Source: an uncultured Bacteroidia bacterium
GTDB lineage: Bacteria > Bacteroidota > Bacteroidia > Bacteroidales > Prolixibacteraceae
Direction: 5' to 3'
NCBI GenBank assembly: GCA_903902325.1
Contig: CAIUUO010000019.1
Span: 1-63,887 of the forward strand
Length of the DNA: 63,887 bases
The translations under genes were made by a program, and so were the position numbers. Below, in pieces: positions 7,876 through 15,878 of the stretch (position 1 is its first letter; each line of letters begins with the position of its first letter). The notes under the pieces were generated by a model, which made no database searches, was not told the origin of the DNA, and was given only the letters and a program-made list of their open reading frames with translations.

Positions 7876-9552
7876 ATGAGAAAAATCAGAATAATCGTTG
7901 TATTAATCTTTGGCGTAATACTATTCAACCAGGCAGATGCCTGTACCAATTTTTTAATTACCAAGGGGGCAACGGTAGGTGGCACTCCCATGATTACCTA
8001 TGCAGCCGACTCACATACGCTTTATGGTGAGCTTTACTTTTGGCCTGCTGCCGATTACAAACCCGGAACAATGGTTGATGTAACTGAATGGGATACCGGC
8101 AAACTGATGGGGCAAATCCCCCAGGCAACCCATACCTACCAGGTAGTTGGAAACATGAACGAGCATCAGCTATCTATCGGTGAGACCACTTATGGAGGCC
8201 GCAAGGAATTAGCTACGCAGGCTGGTGCCATCGTTGATTACGGAAGCCTGATTTACCTGACTCTTCAACGTGCAAAAAATGCGAGGGAGGCGATCAGTGT
8301 CATGACAAATCTGGTCAAGGATTACGGTTATGCTTCGAGCGGTGAATCTTTTTCCATTGCAGACAGTGAAGAAGTATGGATACTTGAAATGATCAGCAAG
8401 GGTGAAGGACAGAAGGGTGCAGTTTGGGTAGCCATGAAAATCCCTGACGGATACATCTCGGGTCATGCCAATCAGGCCAGGATTACACAATTTCCTTTGG
8501 ATAAACCGAAAGAATGCCTTTATGCGCCGGATGTTATCTCATTTGCCAGGGAAAAAGGTTGGTTTACAGGTACAAACAATGAATTTAGTTTTTCAGATAC
8601 CTATGCGCCAGTTGAATTTGGCGGAGCCCGCTTTTGCGATGCACGTGTATGGGCCGGTTTCAACCAGGTAAACAAGCAAATGGGCAAGTACGAAGACTAT
8701 GTAATGGGCAAAATCACCTACGATAAAAATCATTATGCAACCAATCGCATGCCCCTCTGGATCAAGCCGGATGCACCACTAACCCTTGAGAATGTAATCT
8801 CGATGATGCGCGATCATTATGAAGGCACTGCGCTGGATATGACCAAAGATCCGGGTGCCGGCCCCTTCCAGTTGCCATACAGGTGGCGTCCGATGACCTG
8901 GAAAGTCGATTCAGTTTCCTATTGTCATGAAAGAGCTGTATCTACCCAACAAACCGGATTCTCCTTCATCGCACAGAGTCGTCCGAATCTTCCTGATCCG
9001 ATTGGCGGAGTCATTTGGTTTGGTGTGGACGATACCTATTCAACCTGTTATATGCCTGTTTATTGCGGGATCAATGAAGTTCCCAATTCCTTGAAAGTTG
9101 GCAATGGTGACTTTCTAACCTGGTCGGAAACATCCGCTTTCTGGACTTTCAACACAGTGGCCAATTTCTGCTACCTTAGATACAACGACATGATCAAGGA
9201 TGTTCAGAAGGTTCAATCCCGCAAGGAAAAGGAATTTATCGCAGGCATCGGTGCCATCGATCAGAAAGCATTGGATCTCTGGAAAAAGGGTGATAAGTCA
9301 AACGCGATTAAAACCCTTACTGCCTATTCCGTAAGTCAGGTGGAAACTACCGTGAAAGATTGGAAGGATTTATTTCATTACCTGATGATCAAATACAAGG
9401 ATGGCAACGTCATGAAGGAAAAGGACGGAAAGTTTCAATGGAATGAATTTGGCAAACAACCTGAACAGCCATTGCATCCTGCTTATCCTGACTCCTATTA
9501 CAGAATGATCATTGAGAAAAACAAGGAACATTTCAAAGCTGCTGGTGAATGA
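7876..9552 (+). CDS. C69 family dipeptidase, secreted
   Basis: This 558-residue protein has a signal peptide ending NQADA, after which the mature chain would start with Cys23 (CTNFLITKGATVGGTPMITY). An N-terminal cysteine exposed by cleavage is the catalytic nucleophile in peptidase family C69 (PepD-type N-terminal nucleophile hydrolases). The block GETTYGGRKEL and the motifs AREAISVMTNLVKDYGYASSGESFSIADSEEVWILEM are also typical of the family. It probably acts in the periplasm or outside the cell on peptides. The stop overlaps the next start codon by four bases. Confidence 0.85.
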   Translation: MRKIRIIVVLIFGVILFNQADACTNFLITKGATVGGTPMITYAADSHTLYGELYFWPAADYKPGTMVDVTEWDTGKLMGQIPQATHTYQVVGNMNEHQLSIGETTYGGRKELATQAGAIVDYGSLIYLTLQRAKNAREAISVMTNLVKDYGYASSGESFSIADSEEVWILEMISKGEGQKGAVWVAMKIPDGYISGHANQARITQFPLDKPKECLYAPDVISFAREKGWFTGTNNEFSFSDTYAPVEFGGARFCDARVWAGFNQVNKQMGKYEDYVMGKITYDKNHYATNRMPLWIKPDAPLTLENVISMMRDHYEGTALDMTKDPGAGPFQLPYRWRPMTWKVDSVSYCHERAVSTQQTGFSFIAQSRPNLPDPIGGVIWFGVDDTYSTCYMPVYCGINEVPNSLKVGNGDFLTWSETSAFWTFNTVANFCYLRYNDMIKDVQKVQSRKEKEFIAGIGAIDQKALDLWKKGDKSNAIKTLTAYSVSQVETTVKDWKDLFHYLMIKYKDGNVMKEKDGKFQWNEFGKQPEQPLHPAYPDSYYRMIIEKNKEHFKAAGE

Positions 9553-10127
9553 TAGGTATTGATTCAAAAACAAATGCAATTCCCGTTTGTATACCATTCC
9601 GGAACAATTGGAGAATTGCATTTGTCTTTTTTGTAACCCTTCTCTTTTTATGTTCATCCTCTTTCGGTAAAGAAAAGGAGTTGAATTACCTGAAAAATGG
9701 CGTATCATTTTCATTGCCAGGTGACTGGAAAACCATATCAGATGAAGGTCTGCCCGGTAAGGGTTTCTATTATTCAGCAGAACGAACAGGGAAGAATGCT
9801 ACCGGTCTTTATACGCTGGTGACCATCAACAATGAGGAAAATCCTATTAAGTCCCTGATGGTTCAAGAGAAAAATATGCAGGATGAATCCTTGTACAAGG
9901 ATTCAGGCATTCAGTTTACCGCGATAGAAAACAATCGTTTCGGGAATATGGACGCCAAATCAGTCAGGTACGAATCACTGGTAAAGGGTATAAAAGTTTC
10001 GGGAACCATTTATTGCTTCAATTGTGCTGAGAAGACCTACCTGCTTTTCTTTCAGACAGGTACAGACGATATAAAGAAAAATACGAAGGCATTCAAGCTC
10101 ATAGAACTAACTTTTGCATGCAGATAA
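9549..10127 (+). CDS. Secreted or membrane-anchored protein of unknown function
   Basis: A 192-residue protein with a hydrophobic N-terminal segment at about 22-40 (RIAFVFFVTLLFLCSSSFG), so exported. The mature part (YLKNGVSFSLPGDWKTISDE ...) resembles small PsbP/DUF1795-like domains in its opening strand pattern, but I do not recognise the family firmly. It is translationally coupled to the C69 peptidase through a four-base overlap. Its stop codon sits exactly at the left end of the insertion sequence, so the natural C-terminus may have been altered by the insertion. Confidence 0.6.
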   Translation: MIGIDSKTNAIPVCIPFRNNWRIAFVFFVTLLFLCSSSFGKEKELNYLKNGVSFSLPGDWKTISDEGLPGKGFYYSAERTGKNATGLYTLVTINNEENPIKSLMVQEKNMQDESLYKDSGIQFTAIENNRFGNMDAKSVRYESLVKGIKVSGTIYCFNCAEKTYLLFFQTGTDDIKKNTKAFKLIELTFACR

Positions 10128-10171
10128 AAAAAGAGGCCGTCTCAAAACAAATTGAGGCGGTTTCTTTTTTT
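10126..10171. repeat. Left terminal inverted repeat of the IS
   Basis: This end aligns with the reverse complement of 11896-11939 over its whole length with few mismatches and a three-base gap. It also forms a hairpin (GAGGCCGTCTCAA with TTGAGGCGGTTTC) followed by a T-run, so it can act as a terminator for the gene ending at 10127. Confidence 0.8.
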
Positions 10172-10290
10172 ATATCGATATTTCATTTTCAACCGTGTGA
10201 GTCTGGGCATTTTTTGCTATTGTGCAATAGTTTCTCATAGATTGTCAGCATGAAGCTGCCGGTAAGTGGGAAAAAAGCCAAAAAGAGGCC

Positions 10291-11127
10291 TCATTTGGCC
10301 CTTTTTGCAAGGTTATGGGCCAAAGCCAATAAACCGGTTTCAATCTCAGTCCTGTCGATCCCTTTTAGTAAAAATCGCCTGAAGCCTTTGTTGTATTTTA
10401 TGTTCCCAAAAACAGGTTCGACATCAACACCCCGTTTGCTTCTGTAATACAATCCTTTTTCGCTTTTAAGCAATTCAGTAGCTTTGGATTTATAATCTTT
10501 TAAACTGAGGTTCACACTCAATTTTCTGTTTTCCATCTGTTGGTTACATCCACCACGCAGCGGACAACCCTCACACCTGATTGCCTGGTAATTTTTATAT
10601 TTCTGAACAAAGCCGTTATCGGATTTCTTTTCACGTGTGCCGATGTACCTCATTTTCTGTCCCATTTGACAATAGTAACAGTCTTGTTCTGCGTTATAGT
10701 ATAAGTCAATGATTATCTTGCTCTTATCCTTGTGTTGCTCTTTGTCGAAATAGTTGTACTTGAGGTAAGCATCAACCCCAAATTTTTCCATCAAAGCATA
10801 ATTTTCTTCTGAACCATATCCTGCATCTGCTACTACAGCCGGTGGAAGATGATTATAAAGCTTACTGAACTGCTCCATGTGTGATGGGAAAGTGTTGTAG
10901 TCCGTAGGGTTAGGATGATGGCTGTAGTTGACTATGTATTGATTATTAGTACTTATCTGAACATTATAACCAGGTTTCAGCTGCCCGTTCTTCATATAAT
11001 CCTCCTTCATGCGCATAAAGGTGGCCCCGGGATCTGTTTTACTAAAAGAGTTACGATTACCCAGTATTTTCTCATGCTCCTGGTACCTTTTTAAGTTATC
11101 CGGCCAATTTTTCCGGGCATAATTAAG
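10291..11127 (-). CDS. IS1182-like transposase, C-terminal part (-1 frame)
   Basis: This frame is open from the slippery site at 11127 to the stop at 10291 (278 residues) and has an internal ATG at 11016. It contains the DDE catalytic part: VVADAGYGSEENY, the cysteine cluster CEGCPLRGGC typical of IS1182 transposases, and GVDVEPVFGNIKYNKGFRRF with the final catalytic Glu. It completes the N-terminal part encoded at 11091-11816 exactly if the ribosome shifts -1 at A-AAA-AAC. Otherwise it is half of a broken transposase. Confidence 0.85.
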   Translation of the reverse strand, partial: LNYARKNWPDNLKRYQEHEKILGNRNSFSKTDPGATFMRMKEDYMKNGQLKPGYNVQISTNNQYIVNYSHHPNPTDYNTFPSHMEQFSKLYNHLPPAVVADAGYGSEENYALMEKFGVDAYLKYNYFDKEQHKDKSKIIIDLYYNAEQDCYYCQMGQKMRYIGTREKKSDNGFVQKYKNYQAIRCEGCPLRGGCNQQMENRKLSVNLSLKDYKSKATELLKSEKGLYYRSKRGVDVEPVFGNIKYNKGFRRFLLKGIDRTEIETGLLALAHNLAKRAK

Positions 11128-11816
11128 TTTTTTTTTACGTCAGGATCAACATCCTTGCCTTTAAGTGCCTGATCTATTGAGTCAATAGTCTGTTTGACTT
11201 TCTCTTCCCCAATCTCTGTAAAATCGATAGTTTCTGTATCCTTAAGTTCTTCTTTGGCCACTTCTTGAGTGTACTCCCATAATGATTTGAGCTGCTGGGC
11301 AATTCTCAGCTTACTGGTCTTAATGGCATTGCCCCAAACAAAGGTGTAACGATTTGCTTTTGATTCTATTTTAGTGCCGTCAACATAAATCTCATGAAGA
11401 CTTACGTGTCCTGATTCAACCAAGAGTAAAACAACTTGTGCGAAGATCTCTTTAAGCACATCTTTCAACCTATCACTCCTAAAACGATTAAGCGTATTGT
11501 GATCAGGATAACTCATGCCACTTAACCACATAAAATGAATGTTCTCTTTTAAAGCACTTTCCATCTTACGGCTACTGAATACATTACATAAATAGCTGTA
11601 TATTAATACCTTTAATAACATTCTGGGATGATAACTGGATGTACCTCCTCCTTTATATTGGCGAAGCAAGCAGTCTGCATCTATGTTATTAATAATCCTC
11701 TCGACAACACGAACTGGGTGGTTCGCTGCTATAAGCTCTTCCAAAGAGGGAGGAAGAAGCATGGCTTGATTGGGACTGTAGTTTTTAAAAACTACTCTGT
11801 TTCTTCTGTTTTTCAT
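11091..11816 (-). CDS. IS1182-like transposase, N-terminal part (0 frame)
   Basis: A 241-residue ORF with the DUF772 N-terminal transposase domain: HPRMLLKVLIYSYLCNVFSS, then MWLSGMSYPDHNTLNRFRSDRL, and the first catalytic Asp in EIYVDGTKIESKANRYTFVWG. The last eleven codons after the A9 run (positions 11128-11136) are out of frame with the family. A -1 shift at 11127-11133 would give a 508-residue protein joined to the C-terminal part, a normal size for IS1182 transposases. Confidence 0.85.
   Translation of the reverse strand: MKNRRNRVVFKNYSPNQAMLLPPSLEELIAANHPVRVVERIINNIDADCLLRQYKGGGTSSYHPRMLLKVLIYSYLCNVFSSRKMESALKENIHFMWLSGMSYPDHNTLNRFRSDRLKDVLKEIFAQVVLLLVESGHVSLHEIYVDGTKIESKANRYTFVWGNAIKTSKLRIAQQLKSLWEYTQEVAKEELKDTETIDFTEIGEEKVKQTIDSIDQALKGKDVDPDVKKNLIMPGKIGRIT
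11127..11133 (-). promoter_or_regulatory. Candidate -1 ribosomal frameshift site (A-AAA-AAC)
   Basis: Read in the zero frame of the transposase the codons are AAA AAA AAC, which is a perfect X-XXY-YYZ slippery heptamer. After the slip the next codon is CTT and reading continues through the whole C-terminal domain. Only a weak stem (CCGG with CCGG) is seen shortly downstream. A frameshift mutation in the nine-A run would look the same. Confidence 0.55.
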
Positions 11817-11895
11817 GCTCCAATATACTAATTATGAAGCATATAAACAAATATATTACCTGAAAATTTAACGTCAAATCGAAAATTGTTACAAC

Positions 11896-11939
11896 AAAAA
11901 AAAGACTGCCTCAACCTTTTGAGACAGCCTCTTTTTTTT
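11896..11939. repeat. Right terminal inverted repeat of the IS
   Basis: It is the counterpart of the left end (10126-10171) in inverse orientation, with the same GAGGC-x-GTCTCAAAA core and poly-A/T flanks. It also folds into a hairpin with a T-run and lies just downstream of the minus-strand Gfo/Idh gene. Confidence 0.8.
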
Positions 11940-11956
11940 GAAAGATTGCTTCTGGT

Positions 11957-13297
11957 TTAGTATTTGAAAACCTTACCTCCGCAAACAACTTCCTGCAATT
12001 TTTCGTCAAAAGTTGCTTGTAAACCGGTTCTGAAAGCTGCATTGGCCATGATGGTGGCAATGGCGTGGCTGTAACCGGCTTCGACGGGTGCATGAGTCTT
12101 GGCTCTTGATCTCACACATTCCATCCAGTTCATCATGTGGGCAGAAGTGGAAGAATCTTTCGCTGTATCCGCACTGGTTGCCATGGCTACTTTTGGCAAC
12201 TCAAACGACTCGAGCAAATTGGCCTTCAAACCCATTGCCTTGGCTTCTCTCTCTGTCAAACCACCTTCGGAAGTCACTTTATTGGTATCCAGATTCAACA
12301 TTCCACCATTAGAGAAATACAATTCCTTTGTACCACCGGCACTGTTGCTGAAACGGGAGGTATATACGACCTGGAATCCTTTTTTATCATCACCGTAATC
12401 AAATACGGCTGTCAGGGTATCAGCATTGGATCTTCCGTCTTTCCACTGGTAGATTCCTCCGTTGGCCGCAACGCTGCGTGGGTGGGCCAAACCTGTGAAC
12501 CAGTGTACGGTATCGATCTGATGACTCATCCATTGTCCGGCAATTCCGGAGGAATATGGCCAGAACAAACGGAACTCAAGATATTTCCTTGGATCCCAGG
12601 CTGTTTCCGGACGATTCATCTGGAAACGCTTCCAATCTGTATCTGCTTCCCTGATTGCCTTCACTTCCTCAGGTCTTCTCCAACGACCAGGCTGGTTTAC
12701 GTTCCAGCACATCTCAACCGTAACGATATCACCAAATTTTCCGGAGTTCAAATATTCTTTGGCAGCAATGTAATTCCCTGTACTTCTTCTCTGGGAGCCA
12801 ATCTGCACAACATTGTTGTTTTTGTGGCAGGCACTCAGCGCAGCTTTGGCATCTGCCATGGTTTCGGCGAAAGGTTTCTCACAATAAGCATCCTTTTTGT
12901 GACCAGCTGCTTCAGCCAAATGCAGTGCATGTGCAAAATCCGGAGTACTAATAACCACTGCATCGAAATCCTTTCTTTCATAGAGTTCGTCGTTGTTTCT
13001 GCACAATGCAACATCCCATCCTGCATTCTTTTTGAAGAACTCCTTACCTGTTTCCCGCCTTACGCTCCACAAGTCGGACAAAGCTACTATTTCAAAGTTT
13101 TGCTCCTTGGCATGGTCCATGAAACTTGGGAACAATGCGCTTCTAAACCTGTCGGATAAACCGATCACGGCAACCCTCACCTTTTCGTTGGCTCCAATGA
13201 TCCGGCCATAACTCTTTGCACTGAATGTGAGTCCACCGGCAGTTAAAGCAGCAGCTCCCACTGACGATTTTTGAATAAATTCTCTTCTGTCAGACAT
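11957..13297 (-). CDS. Gfo/Idh/MocA family oxidoreductase, Tat-exported
   Basis: The protein has 446 residues. It begins with a twin-arginine signal (DRREFIQKSSVGAAALTAGG), then a Rossmann NAD(P) domain (KVRVAVIGLSDRF) and the family block YCEKPFAETMADAKAA, which holds the catalytic-type Lys in EKP. The C-terminal alpha/beta domain follows (FRLFWPYSSGIAGQWMSHQIDTVHWF). Such proteins oxidise sugars or sugar acids in the periplasm with a cofactor bound before export. No sugar-degradation partner is adjacent, so the substrate is unknown. A -7 box TAACTTTG is present on the minus strand at 13366-13359. Confidence 0.92.
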   Translation of the reverse strand: MSDRREFIQKSSVGAAALTAGGLTFSAKSYGRIIGANEKVRVAVIGLSDRFRSALFPSFMDHAKEQNFEIVALSDLWSVRRETGKEFFKKNAGWDVALCRNNDELYERKDFDAVVISTPDFAHALHLAEAAGHKKDAYCEKPFAETMADAKAALSACHKNNNVVQIGSQRRSTGNYIAAKEYLNSGKFGDIVTVEMCWNVNQPGRWRRPEEVKAIREADTDWKRFQMNRPETAWDPRKYLEFRLFWPYSSGIAGQWMSHQIDTVHWFTGLAHPRSVAANGGIYQWKDGRSNADTLTAVFDYGDDKKGFQVVYTSRFSNSAGGTKELYFSNGGMLNLDTNKVTSEGGLTEREAKAMGLKANLLESFELPKVAMATSADTAKDSSTSAHMMNWMECVRSRAKTHAPVEAGYSHAIATIMANAAFRTGLQATFDEKLQEVVCGGKVFKY

Positions 13298-13358
13298 CTG
13301 TTTTAAGTTTAAAATTGAATATCGATCTAGTTAAAATAATTCCGTGTGCGATAACGTT

Positions 13359-13366
13359 CAAAGTTA
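13359..13366 (-). promoter_or_regulatory. -7 box for the Gfo/Idh gene
   Basis: TAACTTTG on the minus strand matches TAnnTTTG exactly, about 60 bases before the ATG at 13297. No -33 element is clear. The rest of the 228-base divergent intergenic region (13298-13525) shows nothing else I can name. Confidence 0.4.
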
Positions 13367-13525
13367 AAAATTATCCCTTAAAAAGGAATATGTTTTATAA
13401 CACTTATCAGAAGACACATTAGGTATGTTCTGAAATTAATAACAACGAAATCACTTTTTTTAATTATTTTTCCTTCGCCAATAAATGGTCATCCAGAATA
13501 ATTATTTTCTAAAAATTGAAACATC

Positions 13526-14233
13526 ATGATAAATTTCGAATCCTTTTTTAAAATATCCTACGGACTCTACCTGGTTACCGCTAAAGACGGGGATACCAAA
13601 TCGGGATATGTGGCAAACACCGTTTTTCAGGTGACCTCACAACCACCAAAATTTGGAATCAGCTGCAACAAGGATAATTTCAGCGCTGAAATCATTCAAA
13701 AAAGTGGCGCATTTGCATTTTCGGTATTGGGGGAGAAATCATCCACAGGTTTAATCGGAGATTTCGGGTACAGGAGCGGCAGGGAAACGGATAAGTTCAA
13801 AGGGGTCAATTATTTTATCGGAGAAAGCGGTTCTCCGATCGTAACTGATTCCTGCCTGGCATGGTTTGACTGTAAACTGACAGATACTTTTGATGTCGGA
13901 ACTCACCTGATTTTCATCGGCGAAATGATTGCCTCCGATCTGATTGATAAAGATGCCAAATCCCTGACTTATGCCTACTACCGTGAAGTCATGAAAGGTT
14001 TCTCACCTAAAAATGCGCCTACTTATGTCGATAAGGCAAAAATCAAAGAGGATGCGCCAGGGAAAGCGACGGAAAATGAATTGTGGCAGTGCCAGTTGTG
14101 CCATTTTGTCTATGAAACGGAAAAAGGCGATCCCATCGCAGGAATCGAACCGGGAACCAGATTTATAGACTTGCCTGACGACTGGACTTGTCCGATTTGC
14201 GGGGCAGACAAATCGATGTTTGAGCGGGATTGA
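13526..14233 (+). CDS. Flavin reductase-rubredoxin fusion protein
   Basis: At 235 residues this has two domains. Residues 1 to about 160 form an FMN-binding split-barrel flavin reductase ([40 protein letters not shown] is its signature region, given here as its span 13-52). Residues 183-235 form a rubredoxin with the iron ligands C189, C192, C222 and C225 (CQLC and CPICG). This is the layout of high-molecular-weight rubredoxins of anaerobes, which pass electrons from NAD(P)H to oxygen- or NO-reducing flavodiiron proteins. It suggests an anaerobic or microaerobic lifestyle. It stops two bases from the convergent FKBP gene. Confidence 0.92.
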   Translation: MINFESFFKISYGLYLVTAKDGDTKSGYVANTVFQVTSQPPKFGISCNKDNFSAEIIQKSGAFAFSVLGEKSSTGLIGDFGYRSGRETDKFKGVNYFIGESGSPIVTDSCLAWFDCKLTDTFDVGTHLIFIGEMIASDLIDKDAKSLTYAYYREVMKGFSPKNAPTYVDKAKIKEDAPGKATENELWQCQLCHFVYETEKGDPIAGIEPGTRFIDLPDDWTCPICGADKSMFERD

Positions 14234-14235
14234 TT

Positions 14236-14688
14236 TTATTTTACATCAATCAGCTCAATATCAAAGATAAGCACAGAGTTAGCAGGTATTGGTCCGGTAG
14301 TTACACTCCCGTAACCTAATTCCGAAGGAATGAAAAAGGTTGCTTTGCCGCCTTTTTTCATCAAGGGTATTCCGATTTGCCATCCCTTGATTAAGGCGTT
14401 TAACGCATAGGTAAAAGTTTTGTCAGTAGCTGTCTGATCAAAAATTGTTCCATTCACGAGGGAGCCTTTGTACTTGACTTCAACTGTCGAAGAGGAAGTT
14501 GGTGAAACTCCGGTACCCGCCAGGGTAATAATGTAATAGAGCCCTGAAGGATCCTTGACAGCTGTCAAATTCTTGGTTGTAAGATAATTCTGAATGGTCT
14601 GATCATCTATTTCAGATTGACTGGTCTTCTTGCTGCATGAAGAAAACACCAAAGTCAGAACCAAAATGAAAGGAATAAATTTTATCAT
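14236..14688 (-). CDS. FKBP-type peptidyl-prolyl isomerase, lipoprotein
   Basis: With the ATG at 14688 the protein has 150 residues and a typical lipoprotein signal (MIKFIPFILVLTLVFSSC, lipid-modified Cys18). The frame is open 72 bases further upstream but that would bury the signal. The FKBP domain is at about 55-148: VEVKYKGSLVNGTIFDQT, ALIKGWQIGIPLMKKGGKA and FFIPSELGYGS, with C-terminal VLIFDIELIDV. It would speed up proline isomerisation during folding of exported proteins, anchored in the inner or outer membrane. A -7 box TATCTTTG lies at 14778-14771 on the minus strand. Confidence 0.92.
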   Translation of the reverse strand: MIKFIPFILVLTLVFSSCSKKTSQSEIDDQTIQNYLTTKNLTAVKDPSGLYYIITLAGTGVSPTSSSTVEVKYKGSLVNGTIFDQTATDKTFTYALNALIKGWQIGIPLMKKGGKATFFIPSELGYGSVTTGPIPANSVLIFDIELIDVK

Positions 14689-14770
14689 ATCAACAAATTT
14701 TAAACTTTTTAAATCAACAAAAAAAACATTCAAAACAATAATTGGAACAGAAGTCACCAAAAACAGTTGG

Positions 14771-14778
14771 CAAAGATA
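14771..14778 (-). promoter_or_regulatory. -7 box for the FKBP gene
   Basis: TATCTTTG (minus strand) matches TAnnTTTG and would give a leader of about 75 bases before the ATG at 14688. Confidence 0.4.
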
Positions 14779-14872
14779 TATTTATTGCTGACAACAGAAT
14801 GGACAAAATCAATAATTGAAACGGCCTATTTCCTTTATCAACAAAAAATTTTCATTCGAGTCTGATAAATTG

Positions 14873-14880
14873 TACTTTTG
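14873..14880 (+). promoter_or_regulatory. -7 box for the UPF0104 membrane protein gene
   Basis: TACTTTTG matches TAnnTTTG and lies 27 bases before the GTG start at 14908. Confidence 0.45.
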
Positions 14881-14907
14881 CAGCCTGTTTGAATTAACTA
14901 TATATCA

Positions 14908-15873
14908 GTGTCAGAAAAAGTAAAAAAATATATAACCAATCTGCTCAAACTAGCTGTCTCGGTGCTGGCGTTTTGGTATGTCCTATCAAAAATATCCCTC
15001 AAGGATGTTCTTTCCTTGTATTCTACTTCAAACATATTGTACCTTTTAGCAGCGCTTTTTCTTATTGTCATCTCCTACGTGCTTTCAGGATTCAGGCAAA
15101 ACCTCTCTTTTCGGGTTACAGGGGCGCATCTGTCTACCATGCTGAATCTTAAACTATTCTGGTTGGGATTATTTTACAATCTTTTTCTGCCAAGTGGTAT
15201 CGGCGGTGACGGAATTAAAGTGTACCAGGTCAATAAATACAGGCAAAACGGCGTCAAGAAAAACATCGGGGCCATGCTTGTGAACAGGGTTGCCGGACTG
15301 GAAGCCATTGGAATGATAACCATTGTACTTTATTACTTTTCCGGCGATGAGTTTAAGATTGGATGGCCGGGATGGCTAGGTATTCCTGCTCTTTATATTT
15401 TTTATTATTTCGTTCTTAAATATTTTCTGAAGAGTTTCCTCCCCATTCACGGCGGGTTGTTTGGTTGGTCCATGCTATTGCAACTGATTCAACTGGTGGC
15501 AGCATTATTTATATTGTACGCATTTCACCAGGCAACGGAGATCACCGAATACCTTTTTCTCTTTTTTCTTTCGGCAATCGCTACAGTCGTACCTATTACC
15601 ATTGGTGGGTTCGGAGCAAGGGAGGTTGTTTTTGTGACACTAACACCCATGTTACATCTTGACAATAAAATTGCGGTCGCTCTAAGCCTGATGTTTTACT
15701 TTTTATCTGCAATCTCTTCCCTTGGTGGACTTTATTGGGTATTCTTCCCTCCTTTCAGGCGGGAAACACCTCCTGCTCCAAAAGTAAAACACAAGCATAA
15801 AGCCAAGGATCCGAAATCAAATCTATCTGAAATCCAGACAGAAAACCCGGAGTTATCTGCGGAAAAGCAATAA
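14908..15873 (+). CDS. UPF0104 / lysylphosphatidylglycerol-synthase-like transmembrane protein
   Basis: A 321-residue membrane protein with about eight transmembrane helices, starting with GTG. It has the landmark of the LPG_synthase_TM family: FYNLFLPSGIGGDGIKVYQVNKY early on and PITIGGFGAREVVFVTL late. The C-terminal 40 residues are a charged cytoplasmic tail (KVKHKHKAKDPKS). It lacks the aminoacyl-transferase domain of MprF, so it is probably a flippase-like or transporter protein with unknown substrate. Confidence 0.82.
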   Translation: MSEKVKKYITNLLKLAVSVLAFWYVLSKISLKDVLSLYSTSNILYLLAALFLIVISYVLSGFRQNLSFRVTGAHLSTMLNLKLFWLGLFYNLFLPSGIGGDGIKVYQVNKYRQNGVKKNIGAMLVNRVAGLEAIGMITIVLYYFSGDEFKIGWPGWLGIPALYIFYYFVLKYFLKSFLPIHGGLFGWSMLLQLIQLVAALFILYAFHQATEITEYLFLFFLSAIATVVPITIGGFGAREVVFVTLTPMLHLDNKIAVALSLMFYFLSAISSLGGLYWVFFPPFRRETPPAPKVKHKHKAKDPKSNLSEIQTENPELSAEKQ

Positions 15874-15878
15874 TGCTG

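Larger units (their letters stand above)
10126..11939. mobile_element. IS1182-like insertion sequence
   Basis: A unit of about 1.81 kb bounded by related inverted ends (10126-10171 and 11896-11939), each of which is itself a hairpin starting AAAAAAAGAGGC and containing GTCTCAAAA. It carries one transposase of the DUF772/DDE type on the minus strand, split in two frames. No clear target duplication can be read from the flanks. The element separates the C69 peptidase unit from the Gfo/Idh gene. Confidence 0.85.

Noticed and set aside
12137-13159. 340-residue plus-strand ORF opposite the Gfo/Idh gene
   Set aside because: The minus-strand frame has clear Gfo/Idh motifs and a Tat signal; the plus-strand translation has no recognisable motif.
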